This document shows, piece by piece, positions 17,595 through 26,410 of a stretch of 64,000 bases of DNA. Location of the stretch: NCBI RefSeq assembly GCF_017876775.1, contig NZ_JAGIOP010000002.1, positions 3,410,001 to 3,474,000 on the forward strand, given 5' to 3'. This stretch comes from Mycolicibacterium lutetiense (GTDB lineage Bacteria > Actinomycetota > Actinomycetes > Mycobacteriales > Mycobacteriaceae). The notes under the pieces are model-generated. The model was not told where the DNA came from. It saw only the letters and a program-made list of their open reading frames with translations, and searched no databases. Each line of letters begins with the position of its first letter. The stretch's first letter is position 1. Made by a program: the position numbers and the translations under genes.

Positions 17595-18228
17595 CCCACT
17601 GCGCGGCGAGCTTGATCAGGCCCGATTTCGGATAGGTGATGTGCGCGTCCCAGTCGCGGCCGGGCGAGCAGATGGGGTCGTTGGTGTTGCACAGGTCCGC
17701 GGTCCTGGCGCCGAAGTCCGGGCTCATGCGGGTCAGCGGCTGACCGAGGCGTGCCGACGGGTTGCCGAAGACGACGACCGAGGCGATGCGCGGGACGACC
17801 GCGGCGGGCAGTGGGGCCGTGTAGCCCAGGCCGGCGACCGGTGAGGTGGCCACGACGTCGACCACGGCGGCGCCCTGCGAGTAGCCGCCCAGCACGATCT
17901 TGGTCTTGGGGCACCGCGCCGCGGTGGCCTGGACGCGCTTGCTCATGTCGGTGGCCCCGGCGGCGGCCTTCTGGAATTCCCACGATGCCGGGTACTGCAC
18001 CGCGTAGGTGCCGACCGTGGAGCCTTTGACCATGGGGCGCAGTGTGTCGACGAACGCCTTGCCGACATTGCCGATACCGGCGGGCTCATCGGTGCCACGG
18101 GCGAAGACGACTTCGATGTCGGGGCAGTCCGGTGCGGCCGAGGAGACAGGCGTCGCGATTGTGCCCACGACGACGGTCGCAGTCAGTGCTGCGATGCCCG
18201 CGAGGGCCGATACCGTACGGACACCCAC
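17545..18228 (-). CDS. Secreted cutinase-family esterase/lipase
   Basis: A 227-aa serine hydrolase of the mycobacterial cutinase-like (Culp) family. A signal peptide (1-31, cleavage near SSAA) precedes the mature enzyme. The catalytic triad is Ser117 in GGYSQGA, Asp184 in CNTNDPIC and His196 in WDAHITYP. Cys35-Cys106 and Cys180-Cys187 are the two conserved disulphides. The C-terminus is proline-rich. Mycobacterial members hydrolyse short to medium acyl esters and some phospholipids at the cell surface. The start is probably GTG or ATG at 18228, giving a normal signal peptide. Confidence 0.92.
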   Translation of the reverse strand: MGVRTVSALAGIAALTATVVVGTIATPVSSAAPDCPDIEVVFARGTDEPAGIGNVGKAFVDTLRPMVKGSTVGTYAVQYPASWEFQKAAAGATDMSKRVQATAARCPKTKIVLGGYSQGAAVVDVVATSPVAGLGYTAPLPAAVVPRIASVVVFGNPSARLGQPLTRMSPDFGARTADLCNTNDPICSPGRDWDAHITYPKSGLIKLAAQWVTRHVQPPPPAPAARR

Positions 18229-18300
18229 GAACCACTTCTACCACTGTTGTCACAGCAATGCCCAGGCTTACCAGGGCCGCGTAGCGGGTATCACGTAGTA

Positions 18301-18675
18301 ATGACCGGTCCAGTGCTCGACGAACTCCTGCACATCGAACGCGCCGGCTGGGATTCACTGTGTGAGTCGACCGGCGCCGACTTCTACGGCGAGCTGATGC
18401 TTCCCGACGCCGTCATGGTCCTCGCCAACGGCATGGTGATGGACCGGAACACCGTCGTCAGCGCGCTGGCCCAATCCCCGCCGTGGCGGGCCTACGAGAT
18501 CAGCGGCGTGCACCTGATCGCCGTCGACGACGACAACGCGGTGCTGGTCTACACGGGTACCGCCTACCGCGACGCCGACGAGCCCGCGTTCGTCGGCGCG
18601 ATGTCCAGCGTCTACCACCGGACCGCAGGCGTGTGGAAGCTCACGCTGTACCAGCAGACCCGCAAGGCCGAGTAG
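18301..18675 (+). CDS. SnoaL/NTF2-like small protein
   Basis: A 124-aa cone-shaped alpha+beta protein of the SnoaL/DUF4440 type: an N-terminal helix (LDELLHIERAGWDSLC), a strand carrying DFYGELMLPDAVMVLANGMV, and C-terminal strands (AVLVYTGTAY, WKLTLYQQT). Family members are ketosteroid-isomerase-like enzymes, cyclases or ligand-binding proteins, and no catalytic residues identify this one. ATG 18301 has a TATCAC sequence 6 nt upstream and may be leaderless. It is divergent from the cutinase gene. Confidence 0.75.
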   Translation: MTGPVLDELLHIERAGWDSLCESTGADFYGELMLPDAVMVLANGMVMDRNTVVSALAQSPPWRAYEISGVHLIAVDDDNAVLVYTGTAYRDADEPAFVGAMSSVYHRTAGVWKLTLYQQTRKAE

Positions 18676-18706
18676 ACCTCGCCGGTCAGGCCTGCCGCGT
18701 CCCGCT

Positions 18707-18712
18707 TATGGT
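18707..18712 (+). promoter_or_regulatory. -10 element for a leaderless Nudix mRNA
   Basis: TATGGT matches the mycobacterial TANNNT -10 pattern and ends 6 nt before GTG 18719, so transcription probably begins at the start codon. There is no ribosome-binding site. Confidence 0.5.
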
Positions 18713-18718
18713 CGAGCG

Positions 18719-19438
18719 GTGACCATCGCGTACGACGAATCGCTGCGGGAACGGATCGGGGCGCATCTGGCGGGGCACCAGCGCCGCTCGGTGACCGACC
18801 CGACGAAGCGCCACGCGGCCGTGGCGGTGGTCCTGGTGGACTCCGAACTCGGCGAGGACCGGGTGGATCCGGCCCCGGTCGACGAGTGGATCGACGGCCG
18901 CCCGATGCCGGAACCAGGCCTCGACGGCCGCATGGTGGACGTTTCCGGAGGGGCAGCGTTCCTGTTGTGCCGCAGGACATCTCGACTTTCCTCCCACGCC
19001 GCGCAGTGGGCGCTTCCCGGTGGTCGGCTGGACCCGGGTGAAACGGCGATCGAGGCCGCGTTGCGGGAACTGGACGAGGAGGTCGGGGTCAGCCTGCCCG
19101 ACTCGGCGGTGTTGGGCCTGCTCGACGACTACCCGACCCGCTCCGGTTACGTGATCACCCCGGTGGTGGTCTGGGGCGGCGGCCGGCTGGACCTGCGCCC
19201 GTCGCCCGACGAGGTGGTGGCGGCCTACCGGGTGGGGCTGCATCAACTACAGCGCGCGGATTCGCCGCGGTTCGTCACGATTCCGGAGAGCCCGCGCCCC
19301 GTGGTGCAGATCCCGCTGGGTCACGACCTGATCCACGCCCCGACCGGGGCCGTGTTGCTGCAGTTGCGGTGGCTGGCACTGGAGGGCCGCACCGATCCGG
19401 TCGACGAACTCGAACAGCCGGTGTTCGCCTGGAAGTAA
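18719..19438 (+). CDS. Nudix hydrolase, CoA pyrophosphatase-like
   Basis: A 239-aa Nudix hydrolase. The Nudix box runs from Gly102 to about 124 (G-x5-E108-x7-R116-E117-L-D-E120-E121-V-G), with all glutamates for divalent metal binding present. A preceding WALPGGRLDPGE strand and the longer N-terminal arm suit the NUDT7/CoA diphosphatase-like group, which cleaves CoA or other nucleoside diphosphate derivatives. Substrate choice cannot be settled from the box alone. The start is GTG 18719, next to a -10 element. It ends 3 bp before the convergent TetR gene. Confidence 0.85.
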   Translation: MTIAYDESLRERIGAHLAGHQRRSVTDPTKRHAAVAVVLVDSELGEDRVDPAPVDEWIDGRPMPEPGLDGRMVDVSGGAAFLLCRRTSRLSSHAAQWALPGGRLDPGETAIEAALRELDEEVGVSLPDSAVLGLLDDYPTRSGYVITPVVVWGGGRLDLRPSPDEVVAAYRVGLHQLQRADSPRFVTIPESPRPVVQIPLGHDLIHAPTGAVLLQLRWLALEGRTDPVDELEQPVFAWK

Positions 19439-19441
19439 GGC

Positions 19442-20185
19442 TCAGGTCTGGCCCGGACGGGCCCGTCGCCCGGGCCGGGCTGCTTTGGTAGTCGCTGCCG
19501 TATGCGGGTGCGGCAGCGTCGACGGTGGGTCAATGCGCTGAAACGACTGCTGGATACGTTCCCGATCGCCGCCGAGTCCGACCAGGAGGTTGCTGATGTG
19601 CGGTGCCAGCACCCGCGAGACGCCACCGCCGTCGGTGCCGAAGACTCCGATGATCTCGGCCAGCACGTAGCCGTGCATCATGGTCCAGATCTGCGCGGCG
19701 ACGGCCACCGGATCGCCCTCGTCGATGGCGCCGATGTCCATGCAACGCCGGACGAACACGGGGATCTGGGCGAAGACCGAGTTGATCTCGGACAGGTCCG
19801 CCGGGTTGCCGTCCAGCGTGAGGTCGCGTCCGATCGGCAGGGCGATGGACGGTGAGGTGATTCCGAACATCAGCCGGTAACGCTGCGGATAGGTGAGCGC
19901 GTACTCGCGGTAGGCCAGTCCGGAGGCGAGCAGGTCGGCCACCGGGTCATCGGTGTCCGGGCGTCGGCTCAGATGCTCACCGAACCGCATGTACGACTCC
20001 CGCACGAGCGCCTCGTACAGGCCGGGCATGCCGTCGAAGTGGGTGTATACCGCCATCGTCGAGGCGCCGATCCGCTTGGCCAGCATGCGGGCACTGAGTG
20101 CCTCCGGCCCGCTCTCCTCGAGAACCTGGAGGCTCTCCTCGATCAGGCGCTCGCGAATTCCCATGGTGTCCATCGTTCTGGACAT
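19442..20185 (-). CDS. TetR-family repressor of the divergent MmpL gene
   Basis: A 247-aa TetR-type regulator. The helix-turn-helix is at residues about 12-58 (IGASTMAVYTHFDGMPGLYE), followed by a WHG-like ligand domain (YALTYPQRYRLMFG) and a basic, probably disordered tail from about 215. It is divergent from an MmpL transporter gene, and two identical-type palindromes fill the 56-bp gap, so it very likely represses both itself and the transporter. Several ATG codons (20185, 20173, 20164) could start it; none has a good ribosome-binding site. Confidence 0.9.
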   Translation of the reverse strand: MSRTMDTMGIRERLIEESLQVLEESGPEALSARMLAKRIGASTMAVYTHFDGMPGLYEALVRESYMRFGEHLSRRPDTDDPVADLLASGLAYREYALTYPQRYRLMFGITSPSIALPIGRDLTLDGNPADLSEINSVFAQIPVFVRRCMDIGAIDEGDPVAVAAQIWTMMHGYVLAEIIGVFGTDGGGVSRVLAPHISNLLVGLGGDRERIQQSFQRIDPPSTLPHPHTAATTKAARPGRRARPGQT

Positions 20186-20191
20186 GCTGCC

Positions 20192-20225
20192 ATAACAATG
20201 TTATACCTGCCAATAACATTGTTAT
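20192..20225. promoter_or_regulatory. Tandem TetR operators between tetR and mmpL
   Basis: ATAACAATGTTAT (20192-20204) and ATAACATTGTTAT (20213-20225) are 13-bp palindromes that differ only at the central base. Their centres are 21 bp apart, two helical turns, so two dimers could bind the same face of the helix. The second ends inside the first possible mmpL start codon, so binding would block transcription of both divergent genes. Confidence 0.85.
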
Positions 20226-20241
20226 GGATGGTGGGGGAGCC

Positions 20242-23055
20242 ATGCTGGAGACCATTGCCCGAGCAGCAAGCAGGTACGCACTGCTGGTCATGGCGGCCTG
20301 GTTGGTGCTGGCCGGCCTCGGCACCATCGCGGTGCCCCAACTTGAACACGTTGTGAAAGACCAGTCCCGGGCGTTCTTTCCGACTGATTCCGGTGCCACC
20401 GAGGCGGCGCAACGGATGGGCACGTTGTTCGGGGATTCCGACAGCAACAACATCGCCTATGTCGTCCTCGACGCCGACCGGACTTTGGGGGACGCCGACC
20501 GCGCCTACTACCGCGCCCTCGCCGACCGACTGCGCACCGACACCCCCGGCGTCGAATCGATCATGGATCTGTGGGACGACCCTGCCGCGGCGGCAGTATT
20601 CGAAAGCCAGGACCACCGGGCGGCCTACCTGATGGCCCGGCTCTCCGGGCAACTGGGCAGCAGCACCGCGACCGACGCCGTGGCCGCCCTGCGCACCGCG
20701 GTCGACGCGGCTGACGCCCCTGCCGGTCTACGCGTCCACGTCACCGGGCCCGGGCCCAGCCTGGTCGACGAATTCGCCGCCCTGGATGCCCAATTGGCGA
20801 GGATCACGGTGCTGACCGTCGGAATGATCGCCGCGCTCCTGCTTTTGGTGTACCGCTCGCCGATCACCGCGGCCGTCCCACTTGCCTCGGTGGGGTTGGC
20901 GCTGGCGGTCGCGCGGCCCGTGGTCGCGCTGCTCGGCGAGCACGGCGTGATCGAGGTGTCGGTGTTCTCGGTCGCGTTGATGTCGGCGATGGTGCTCGGC
21001 GCCGGGACCGACTACGGAATCTTCCTGCTCGGCCGCTATCACGAGAACCGGCGCGCAGGGCTGGCGCCGCCGGATGCCCTGGCCGACGCCTACCGTCGGG
21101 TGGCCCCCGTGATCGTCGGATCGTCCGCCACGATCGCCACCGCGCTGTTCTGCCTGACCTTCGCCAAGGTGAACTTCCTGCGTAGCGCCGGGATACCCAG
21201 TGGGATAGGTGTTCTCGCGGCGATGCTGGGTGCGCTGACGTTGACACCGGCATTGATCGGTTGGTTCAGCCGGCGCGGATGGATCGAGCCGCGCGCGGCA
21301 CGGGCCAGTCGCCGATGGCGCAAGATCGGCACCGCCGTCGCCCGCTGGCCGGTTCCGATCCTGGTGGTCGCCGTGGCCGCGCTGATCGTCTGCACGGTGC
21401 CGCTGCTGGGCGCCAAGCTCAGCTTCTCGGAGCTGTCCGCGCAGCCGGCCGGCACCGACTCCAGTCGCGGATACCAGGCGGTTCACGGCCGTTTCCCGGA
21501 CAACCGGCTGTTGCCCGAGATCGTCTCCATCGAGGCCGACCGCGACCTGCGCAATCCCGCCGGGCTCATCACAATCGAGCGGGTCACCAGAAAGATCCTG
21601 GAGGTACGCGGGGTACGCACGGTGCAATCCGCGAGTCGGCCGGCAGGGACCCCCGTCCGCCAGGGCACGTTGACCTACCAGGCCGGTCAGATCGGCGAAC
21701 AGCTCGACGGCACAGCGCAATCCGCGCTCAACGGGATGAACTCCGTGGACACCGTCAGCGCCACCATCGGCCGGCTCGACGGCGCTCTCGACGGCATGCA
21801 ACGCGGGTTGAGCGGTGCCGTCGACGGACTGAACCGGGTCGGGGCCGGCTCGCAGGACATCGGCGCCGGCATGACCGGGCTGCAGGGCAACCTGCAGGAG
21901 GTGTCCGGGTATGCCGATCCGCTGCGCCAATTCGTCGACAACAACCCCGACTGTGCGGCCAACCCGATCTGTGCGGCGGTGCAGAAGATCGTCACGCCCC
22001 TCGACGACGCGGTCAGCGCGACGGGCACCCTCGCCGGCGGTGCAGGGGCACTCGAGGACGGTGCCGCCAGTGCCACCAAGTCACTCGACGGGGCGGCCAA
22101 GGGCGTCGCGACGATGCGCTCGGCGTTGGCCCAGCTCCGCAGCCTCACCACCACCCTGCGTTCCAGCCTGGGCTCCGTCGGCCCGCAGATGCAGCAGATG
22201 ACCGGCTACCTGTCACAGCTGAGCTCCGATTTCGACGGTAGCTCAGACGGTGGATTTTATTTGCCGCCAAGGACTTTCGACGATCCGCAGTATCGGCGGG
22301 TGATGGGCATGATGTTCTCCCCGGATGGCCACGCCACCCGGTTGCTGATCTACGGCGACGGTGAGTCCTGGGGGCGGGACGGCGCTGATCGATCCGCCGA
22401 GATCCGCATCGCCGCGGCCGAAGCACTCAAGGACACCCCGCTGGCGGCCAGCGGCGTCGTCGGCCTCACCGGGGTCGGCACTGCCACCGCAGAACTCGTC
22501 ACCTACGTGCAGCACGACTTCACCCTGCTCGTGATCGCCACGCTCGTCCTGATTTTCGTGATCGTGGCCGGCATGCTGCGCAGCCCGGTCGCCGGGATCG
22601 TGGTGTTGGCCACCGTCACCATCTCCTACGCATCGGCGCTGGGGGCCAGCGTGGCCATCTGGCAGTTTCTGGTCGGCCAACCGCTGCACTGGGCGGTGCC
22701 CGCTCTGGCGTTCATCGCCCTGGTCGCAGTCGGGGCGGATTACAACCTGCTGCTGGCGATGCGGTTGCGCGACGAGGCCCGGGCCGGTGTGCGCACCGCG
22801 ACGATCCGGGCCTTCGCCGGCACCGGCAGCGTCGTCACGATCGCCGGGATCGTGTTCGGGCTGACGATGTTCGCGATGCTCGGTGCCAGTGTGGTGACGA
22901 TCGCCCAGGTGGGTTCCACCATAGGCATCGGACTGCTGATCGACACCCTGGTGGTGCGGACCTTCGTGGTGCCGCCGATCGCGGTGCTGCTCGGCCGCTG
23001 GTTCTGGTGGCCGCGGCGGGTGCCGGCGATGCCGGGCGCAGACAGCGGGGCATGA
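20242..23055 (+). CDS. MmpL/RND-family membrane transporter
   Basis: A 937-aa RND transporter of the mycobacterial MmpL type, which exports lipids, siderophores or drugs using proton motive force. Twelve transmembrane helices are arranged as two halves, each with a large extracytoplasmic loop. The proton-relay Asp-Tyr pairs are visible in GAGTDYGIFL and VGADYNLLLAM. The second loop contains a long predicted coiled coil rich in Ala/Gly/Ser/Leu (about residues 480-690) with a DCAANPIC loop, like the coiled-coil tube of MmpL4/5-type proteins. There is no adjacent mmpS. ATG 20242 has GGGGGAG only 2 nt upstream; ATG 20224, inside the operator, is the alternative. Confidence 0.92.
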   Translation: MLETIARAASRYALLVMAAWLVLAGLGTIAVPQLEHVVKDQSRAFFPTDSGATEAAQRMGTLFGDSDSNNIAYVVLDADRTLGDADRAYYRALADRLRTDTPGVESIMDLWDDPAAAAVFESQDHRAAYLMARLSGQLGSSTATDAVAALRTAVDAADAPAGLRVHVTGPGPSLVDEFAALDAQLARITVLTVGMIAALLLLVYRSPITAAVPLASVGLALAVARPVVALLGEHGVIEVSVFSVALMSAMVLGAGTDYGIFLLGRYHENRRAGLAPPDALADAYRRVAPVIVGSSATIATALFCLTFAKVNFLRSAGIPSGIGVLAAMLGALTLTPALIGWFSRRGWIEPRAARASRRWRKIGTAVARWPVPILVVAVAALIVCTVPLLGAKLSFSELSAQPAGTDSSRGYQAVHGRFPDNRLLPEIVSIEADRDLRNPAGLITIERVTRKILEVRGVRTVQSASRPAGTPVRQGTLTYQAGQIGEQLDGTAQSALNGMNSVDTVSATIGRLDGALDGMQRGLSGAVDGLNRVGAGSQDIGAGMTGLQGNLQEVSGYADPLRQFVDNNPDCAANPICAAVQKIVTPLDDAVSATGTLAGGAGALEDGAASATKSLDGAAKGVATMRSALAQLRSLTTTLRSSLGSVGPQMQQMTGYLSQLSSDFDGSSDGGFYLPPRTFDDPQYRRVMGMMFSPDGHATRLLIYGDGESWGRDGADRSAEIRIAAAEALKDTPLAASGVVGLTGVGTATAELVTYVQHDFTLLVIATLVLIFVIVAGMLRSPVAGIVVLATVTISYASALGASVAIWQFLVGQPLHWAVPALAFIALVAVGADYNLLLAMRLRDEARAGVRTATIRAFAGTGSVVTIAGIVFGLTMFAMLGASVVTIAQVGSTIGIGLLIDTLVVRTFVVPPIAVLLGRWFWWPRRVPAMPGADSGA

Positions 23056-23121
23056 GTTCGGCAAAGTCTGGGTACATCGTCTGGGTCAGGGAAAGGGGGA
23101 CGACCGACCGGAGAGGATTCC

Positions 23122-24123
23122 ATGACCGCACCGCGATTGCAGGCTGACCAGCGTGATGCCGCCGAGGCCCAGCGCATTGTGGGCGCGGTGACCTCGACGT
23201 TCGCCACCCGGGTGGTCGGCCAGGACCACCTGCGCGAATCGATGTTGGTCGCGCTGCTCGCCGGTGGCCACCTGCTCCTCGAGAGCGTTCCCGGGCTGGC
23301 CAAGACCACCGCAGCCCGGGTGGTGGCCGAGTCCATCGACGGCCGCTTCCGCCGTATCCAGTGCACCCCCGACCTGCTGCCCAGCGACATCATCGGAACC
23401 CAGATCTACGAGGCCGAGCACAATTCGTTCGCCACCCAACTCGGCCCGGTACACGCCAACATCGTGTTGCTCGACGAGATCAACCGCTCCAGCGCGAAGA
23501 CCCAGAGCGCCATGCTGGAGGCGATGGAGGAACGCCAGACCACGATCGCCGGCGTCGAATATCCCGTCCCCGAACCATTTCTCGTCATCGCCACCCAGAA
23601 CCCCGTCGACCAGGAAGGCACCTATCCGCTGTCGGAGGCGCAGACCGACCGGTTCATGCTCAAGGAGATCGTGGGCTATCCCTCGATCGAGGACGAGGTC
23701 GAGATCGCCGCCCGGATGGATGCCGGTCTCTACGACCGCGGCCACCGCGCCGCCCCGGTGGTCACCATGGACGACGTGCGCCGCGTCCAGGGCATCGTCC
23801 GGTCGGTATATCTGGACCGCGCCCTGGTCGAATACGCCAGCAGGCTGGTCGCCGTCACCCGCGAACCCGAGCAGCACCTACCGGCGAACCTGGCCAGGGT
23901 GATCGAGTACGGCGCCAGCCCTCGAGCCACTCTGGCGTTCTGCCGGACGTCGCGCGCTCTGGCGACGCTGCGGGGCCGCGACCACGTGGTACCCGACGAC
24001 ATCGCCCGGCTGGCGCACCGCGTGCTGAGACACCGGCTGATCCTCGGCTTCGAAGCGGCGACTGCCCGGATCACCTCCGACGTCGTCGTCGACGCGGTGC
24101 TCCGCGCGGTCCAGGTCCCGTGA
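23122..24123 (+). CDS. moxR: MoxR-family AAA+ ATPase
   Basis: A 333-aa MoxR-type AAA+ ATPase of the MRP subfamily. Walker A is the family variant ESVPGLAKTT (about 54-63), Walker B is VLLDEINRSS, sensor 1 is ATQNPVDQEGTYPLSEAQTDRF, and the C-terminal lid domain follows. These proteins form rings that act as chaperones for VWA-domain partners and metal or envelope enzymes. GGAGAGGA precedes ATG 23122. It heads a tight operon with DUF58 and VWA proteins, the standard MoxR arrangement, 66 bp downstream of mmpL. Confidence 0.93.
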   Translation: MTAPRLQADQRDAAEAQRIVGAVTSTFATRVVGQDHLRESMLVALLAGGHLLLESVPGLAKTTAARVVAESIDGRFRRIQCTPDLLPSDIIGTQIYEAEHNSFATQLGPVHANIVLLDEINRSSAKTQSAMLEAMEERQTTIAGVEYPVPEPFLVIATQNPVDQEGTYPLSEAQTDRFMLKEIVGYPSIEDEVEIAARMDAGLYDRGHRAAPVVTMDDVRRVQGIVRSVYLDRALVEYASRLVAVTREPEQHLPANLARVIEYGASPRATLAFCRTSRALATLRGRDHVVPDDIARLAHRVLRHRLILGFEAATARITSDVVVDAVLRAVQVP

Positions 24124-24130
24124 GGCTGCG

Positions 24131-24997
24131 ATGGGTAGGTATCTGGACTCCGCCAAGGCGTATGCCGGCCGTGACGTCGGTGGGCTCCTCGAGGGTGGCC
24201 GGTATGCCCTGGTGCACACCCGAAGCCTGGAGTTCGACGAGCTGCGGCCCTACGTCCCCGGTGACGATGTGCGCGACATCGACTGGAAGGCCACGGCGCG
24301 CTCCGGGCACACCCTGATCAAGCGGTTCGTCTCGGAGAAGCATCACAAGGTGCTGGTGGTCGCCGACGCCGGCCGCAACAGTTGTGCATTGGCGCCGTCG
24401 GGTGAGCTGAAACGAATTGTGGCCCAGCACATCATCGGTGCGATCGGATTGATGACGCTGCCCCGGTCTGACGAGATCGCCATGGTGCTCGGTGACCACC
24501 GCGGCAACGTGGACATCCGTCTGCGCCGCGGGGAGACCCATATCGAGAGCATGCTGCACCGGTTCCATCACCATGCCACGAACCATCCGGGTCCCAGCGA
24601 CATCCTGGTTCAGCTCGAATGGGTGGCCCGGCACTACCGGCATCGGTTGTTGATCTTCGTGGTGTCCGACGAGCCGGAGGTCTCCGACCGGTTGGCCGAG
24701 GTGTTGCGCCCGCTGACCGCCCGCCACGACGTGCTGTGGGCACTGGTCGGCGACATGCCCGCGGTGAGTGGGCGCCGGGACATTGGCCGCTGCTACGAGA
24801 TCACCGATGGGCGCCCGATCCTGACCGACCTGGACAGCGATGTCATCGAGGCCTATCAACGCGCCGAAGCCCAACGGCGCGAACAGCTTTCCGAGTTTCT
24901 GACGCTGCAGCGGATCCCGCACGCCCGGATCCCGGGGAGCCCGCGGATCAGGGCCGCCTTGACGACGATGACCGGGGTGTACGCCCGTGCCGGATGA
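24131..24997 (+). CDS. DUF58-domain protein of the MoxR operon
   Basis: A 288-aa cytosolic DUF58 protein. The diagnostic block RPYVPGDDVRDIDWKATAR lies near residues 38-56, followed by a VWA-like fold (HKVLVVADAGRNS) in which the MIDAS motif is degenerate. DUF58 proteins are the usual intermediates between MoxR ATPases and membrane VWA proteins. It starts 7 nt after moxR and overlaps the next gene by 11 bp, so translation is probably coupled. Confidence 0.9.
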   Translation: MGRYLDSAKAYAGRDVGGLLEGGRYALVHTRSLEFDELRPYVPGDDVRDIDWKATARSGHTLIKRFVSEKHHKVLVVADAGRNSCALAPSGELKRIVAQHIIGAIGLMTLPRSDEIAMVLGDHRGNVDIRLRRGETHIESMLHRFHHHATNHPGPSDILVQLEWVARHYRHRLLIFVVSDEPEVSDRLAEVLRPLTARHDVLWALVGDMPAVSGRRDIGRCYEITDGRPILTDLDSDVIEAYQRAEAQRREQLSEFLTLQRIPHARIPGSPRIRAALTTMTGVYARAG

Positions 24998-25460
24998 CCT
25001 GCTGCACGATGTGATCGGCCCGACGCCGTACTCGCCGGTGTGGCTGTGGACCGCGATCGGCCTGATCCTGCTCCTGTGCGCCTGGTACGCGGCGATCTTC
25101 GTGCTGACATCGCGGCGCCGTCCGGTGCGCGACCTGCCCTTCATCGGCACCGTCCGGGCCGAACTCTTGCGCCGCCGGTCGGCTCGCGCGGTCCGTCGCA
25201 TCGGGAACCGTTACCGTGCCGGTGAGCTGAGCGCAACGCGTACCGGGACCGCGCTGAACCGGGAACTCCGAGCCTTCCTGCAGGCGGCCACCGGAGTGCG
25301 GGCCCCGTACCTACAGGTCGACGCCATCGCCGACAGTGCCGCCGCACCTGCCGCGCCGATCCTGGCCGAGCTCACCGACATTCAGTTCAACCATCGTTCG
25401 ACGCTCGATGCCGGTACGGCCAGCGACACTGCCGAGGAGTTGATCCGCGGATGGACCTGA
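24987..25460 (+). CDS. MoxR-operon membrane protein with cytosolic tail
   Basis: A 157-aa protein with one transmembrane helix near residues 17-41 (VWLWTAIGLILLLCAWYAAIF) and a basic helical cytosolic domain (RAELLRRRSARAVRRIGNRY, then LNRELRAFLQAATG). It occupies the place of the DUF4381-type protein in other MoxR operons and has a similar layout. It overlaps its neighbours by 11 and 10 bp. GTG 24987 is the start. Confidence 0.8.
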   Translation: MPDDLLHDVIGPTPYSPVWLWTAIGLILLLCAWYAAIFVLTSRRRPVRDLPFIGTVRAELLRRRSARAVRRIGNRYRAGELSATRTGTALNRELRAFLQAATGVRAPYLQVDAIADSAAAPAAPILAELTDIQFNHRSTLDAGTASDTAEELIRGWT

Positions 25461-26410
25461 TCTGGTGGATGGTGGCCATCACCGGTTGCCTCGCACTCGC
25501 GGGGTGTGTGGGTCTGGCCCTGCTCCCGAGCAGGTCGGACCCGGATGAACTCACGCCGTTGGCCAACACCGGGCGACTCACCCGATTGCCGGAGTACGTG
25601 CGGACCGCGCGGCTGCGGACCGTCACGGCCGTGGCCGCCATGGTGCTGCTGACGGCTGCCTTCGCGGGGTCCGTTCTGGCCGCCGCGCGCCCCACCGGAC
25701 TACCGTCGTGGACCCGCGCCACCCAGGTCGCGACACCGGAGGACATCATGGTGTGCGTCGGCGCCCCGTCGTCGGACCCCGCGGTCAGCACCGCTCTGAG
25801 GTATTTCGCCGACCGGGCCGGCTCCTTCGGGACCGAGCGGATCGGTTTGACCTCGGCCAACCGCCGCGTCATCCCGCTGACCCGGGACTACCAGTACGCC
25901 GCAGCGCAATTCGCCGAGGCCGCCCAGCCCGACGGTCCCCGTCCGTTGGTCGCACCGGTGTCCTATGTCGATTACGCCGCCGACGTCCAGGACGTGCTGG
26001 CCATGTGCCTGACCGGTTTCCCGTCCTTTACCGAGCCGTCCCCGCAACGACGGTCAATGATCTACATCGGCCCCGAATCTCTACCCGGCTCAAACGAATC
26101 CGCCCCGCTGTTCAGTGCGGAACGCCTCCGGGACCTGGCGGTGACGGCAGGTGTTCAGGTCAACGCCATCACGCCCGGACCCGGCGACGGGCCCGCGGTG
26201 GACCTGGCTCACAACACCGGTGGGCGGTGGTTTTCTGATTCGGCCGATGTGGCCGCGCATCTGACCGAGATCCGGGAACATTCGCCGCAGCCCGGGACGA
26301 CCGGCGACACCGCGGAGGTCAGCTCCGCCGAAACCCCGGCGGCACCCGTATTGCTGGCATTGCTGGCGTTGGCAGTGCTGTGGTGGTGGCCGGTGGTGAT
26401 ACGCCGATGA
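25451..26410 (+). CDS. BatA-like VWA membrane protein, degenerate MIDAS
   Basis: A 319-aa protein with an N-terminal membrane anchor (residues 5-27), a second helix near 60-77, a VWA-like extracytoplasmic domain, and a C-terminal helix followed by RR at the end (VLLALLALAVLWWWPVVI). The canonical DxSxS metal motif is replaced by MVCVGAPSSDPAV, so metal binding may be lost. It is one of two VWA-type proteins in the operon, comparable to BatA/BatB pairs. It overlaps the next gene by ATGA. Confidence 0.8.
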   Translation: MDLIWWMVAITGCLALAGCVGLALLPSRSDPDELTPLANTGRLTRLPEYVRTARLRTVTAVAAMVLLTAAFAGSVLAAARPTGLPSWTRATQVATPEDIMVCVGAPSSDPAVSTALRYFADRAGSFGTERIGLTSANRRVIPLTRDYQYAAAQFAEAAQPDGPRPLVAPVSYVDYAADVQDVLAMCLTGFPSFTEPSPQRRSMIYIGPESLPGSNESAPLFSAERLRDLAVTAGVQVNAITPGPGDGPAVDLAHNTGGRWFSDSADVAAHLTEIREHSPQPGTTGDTAEVSSAETPAAPVLLALLALAVLWWWPVVIRR

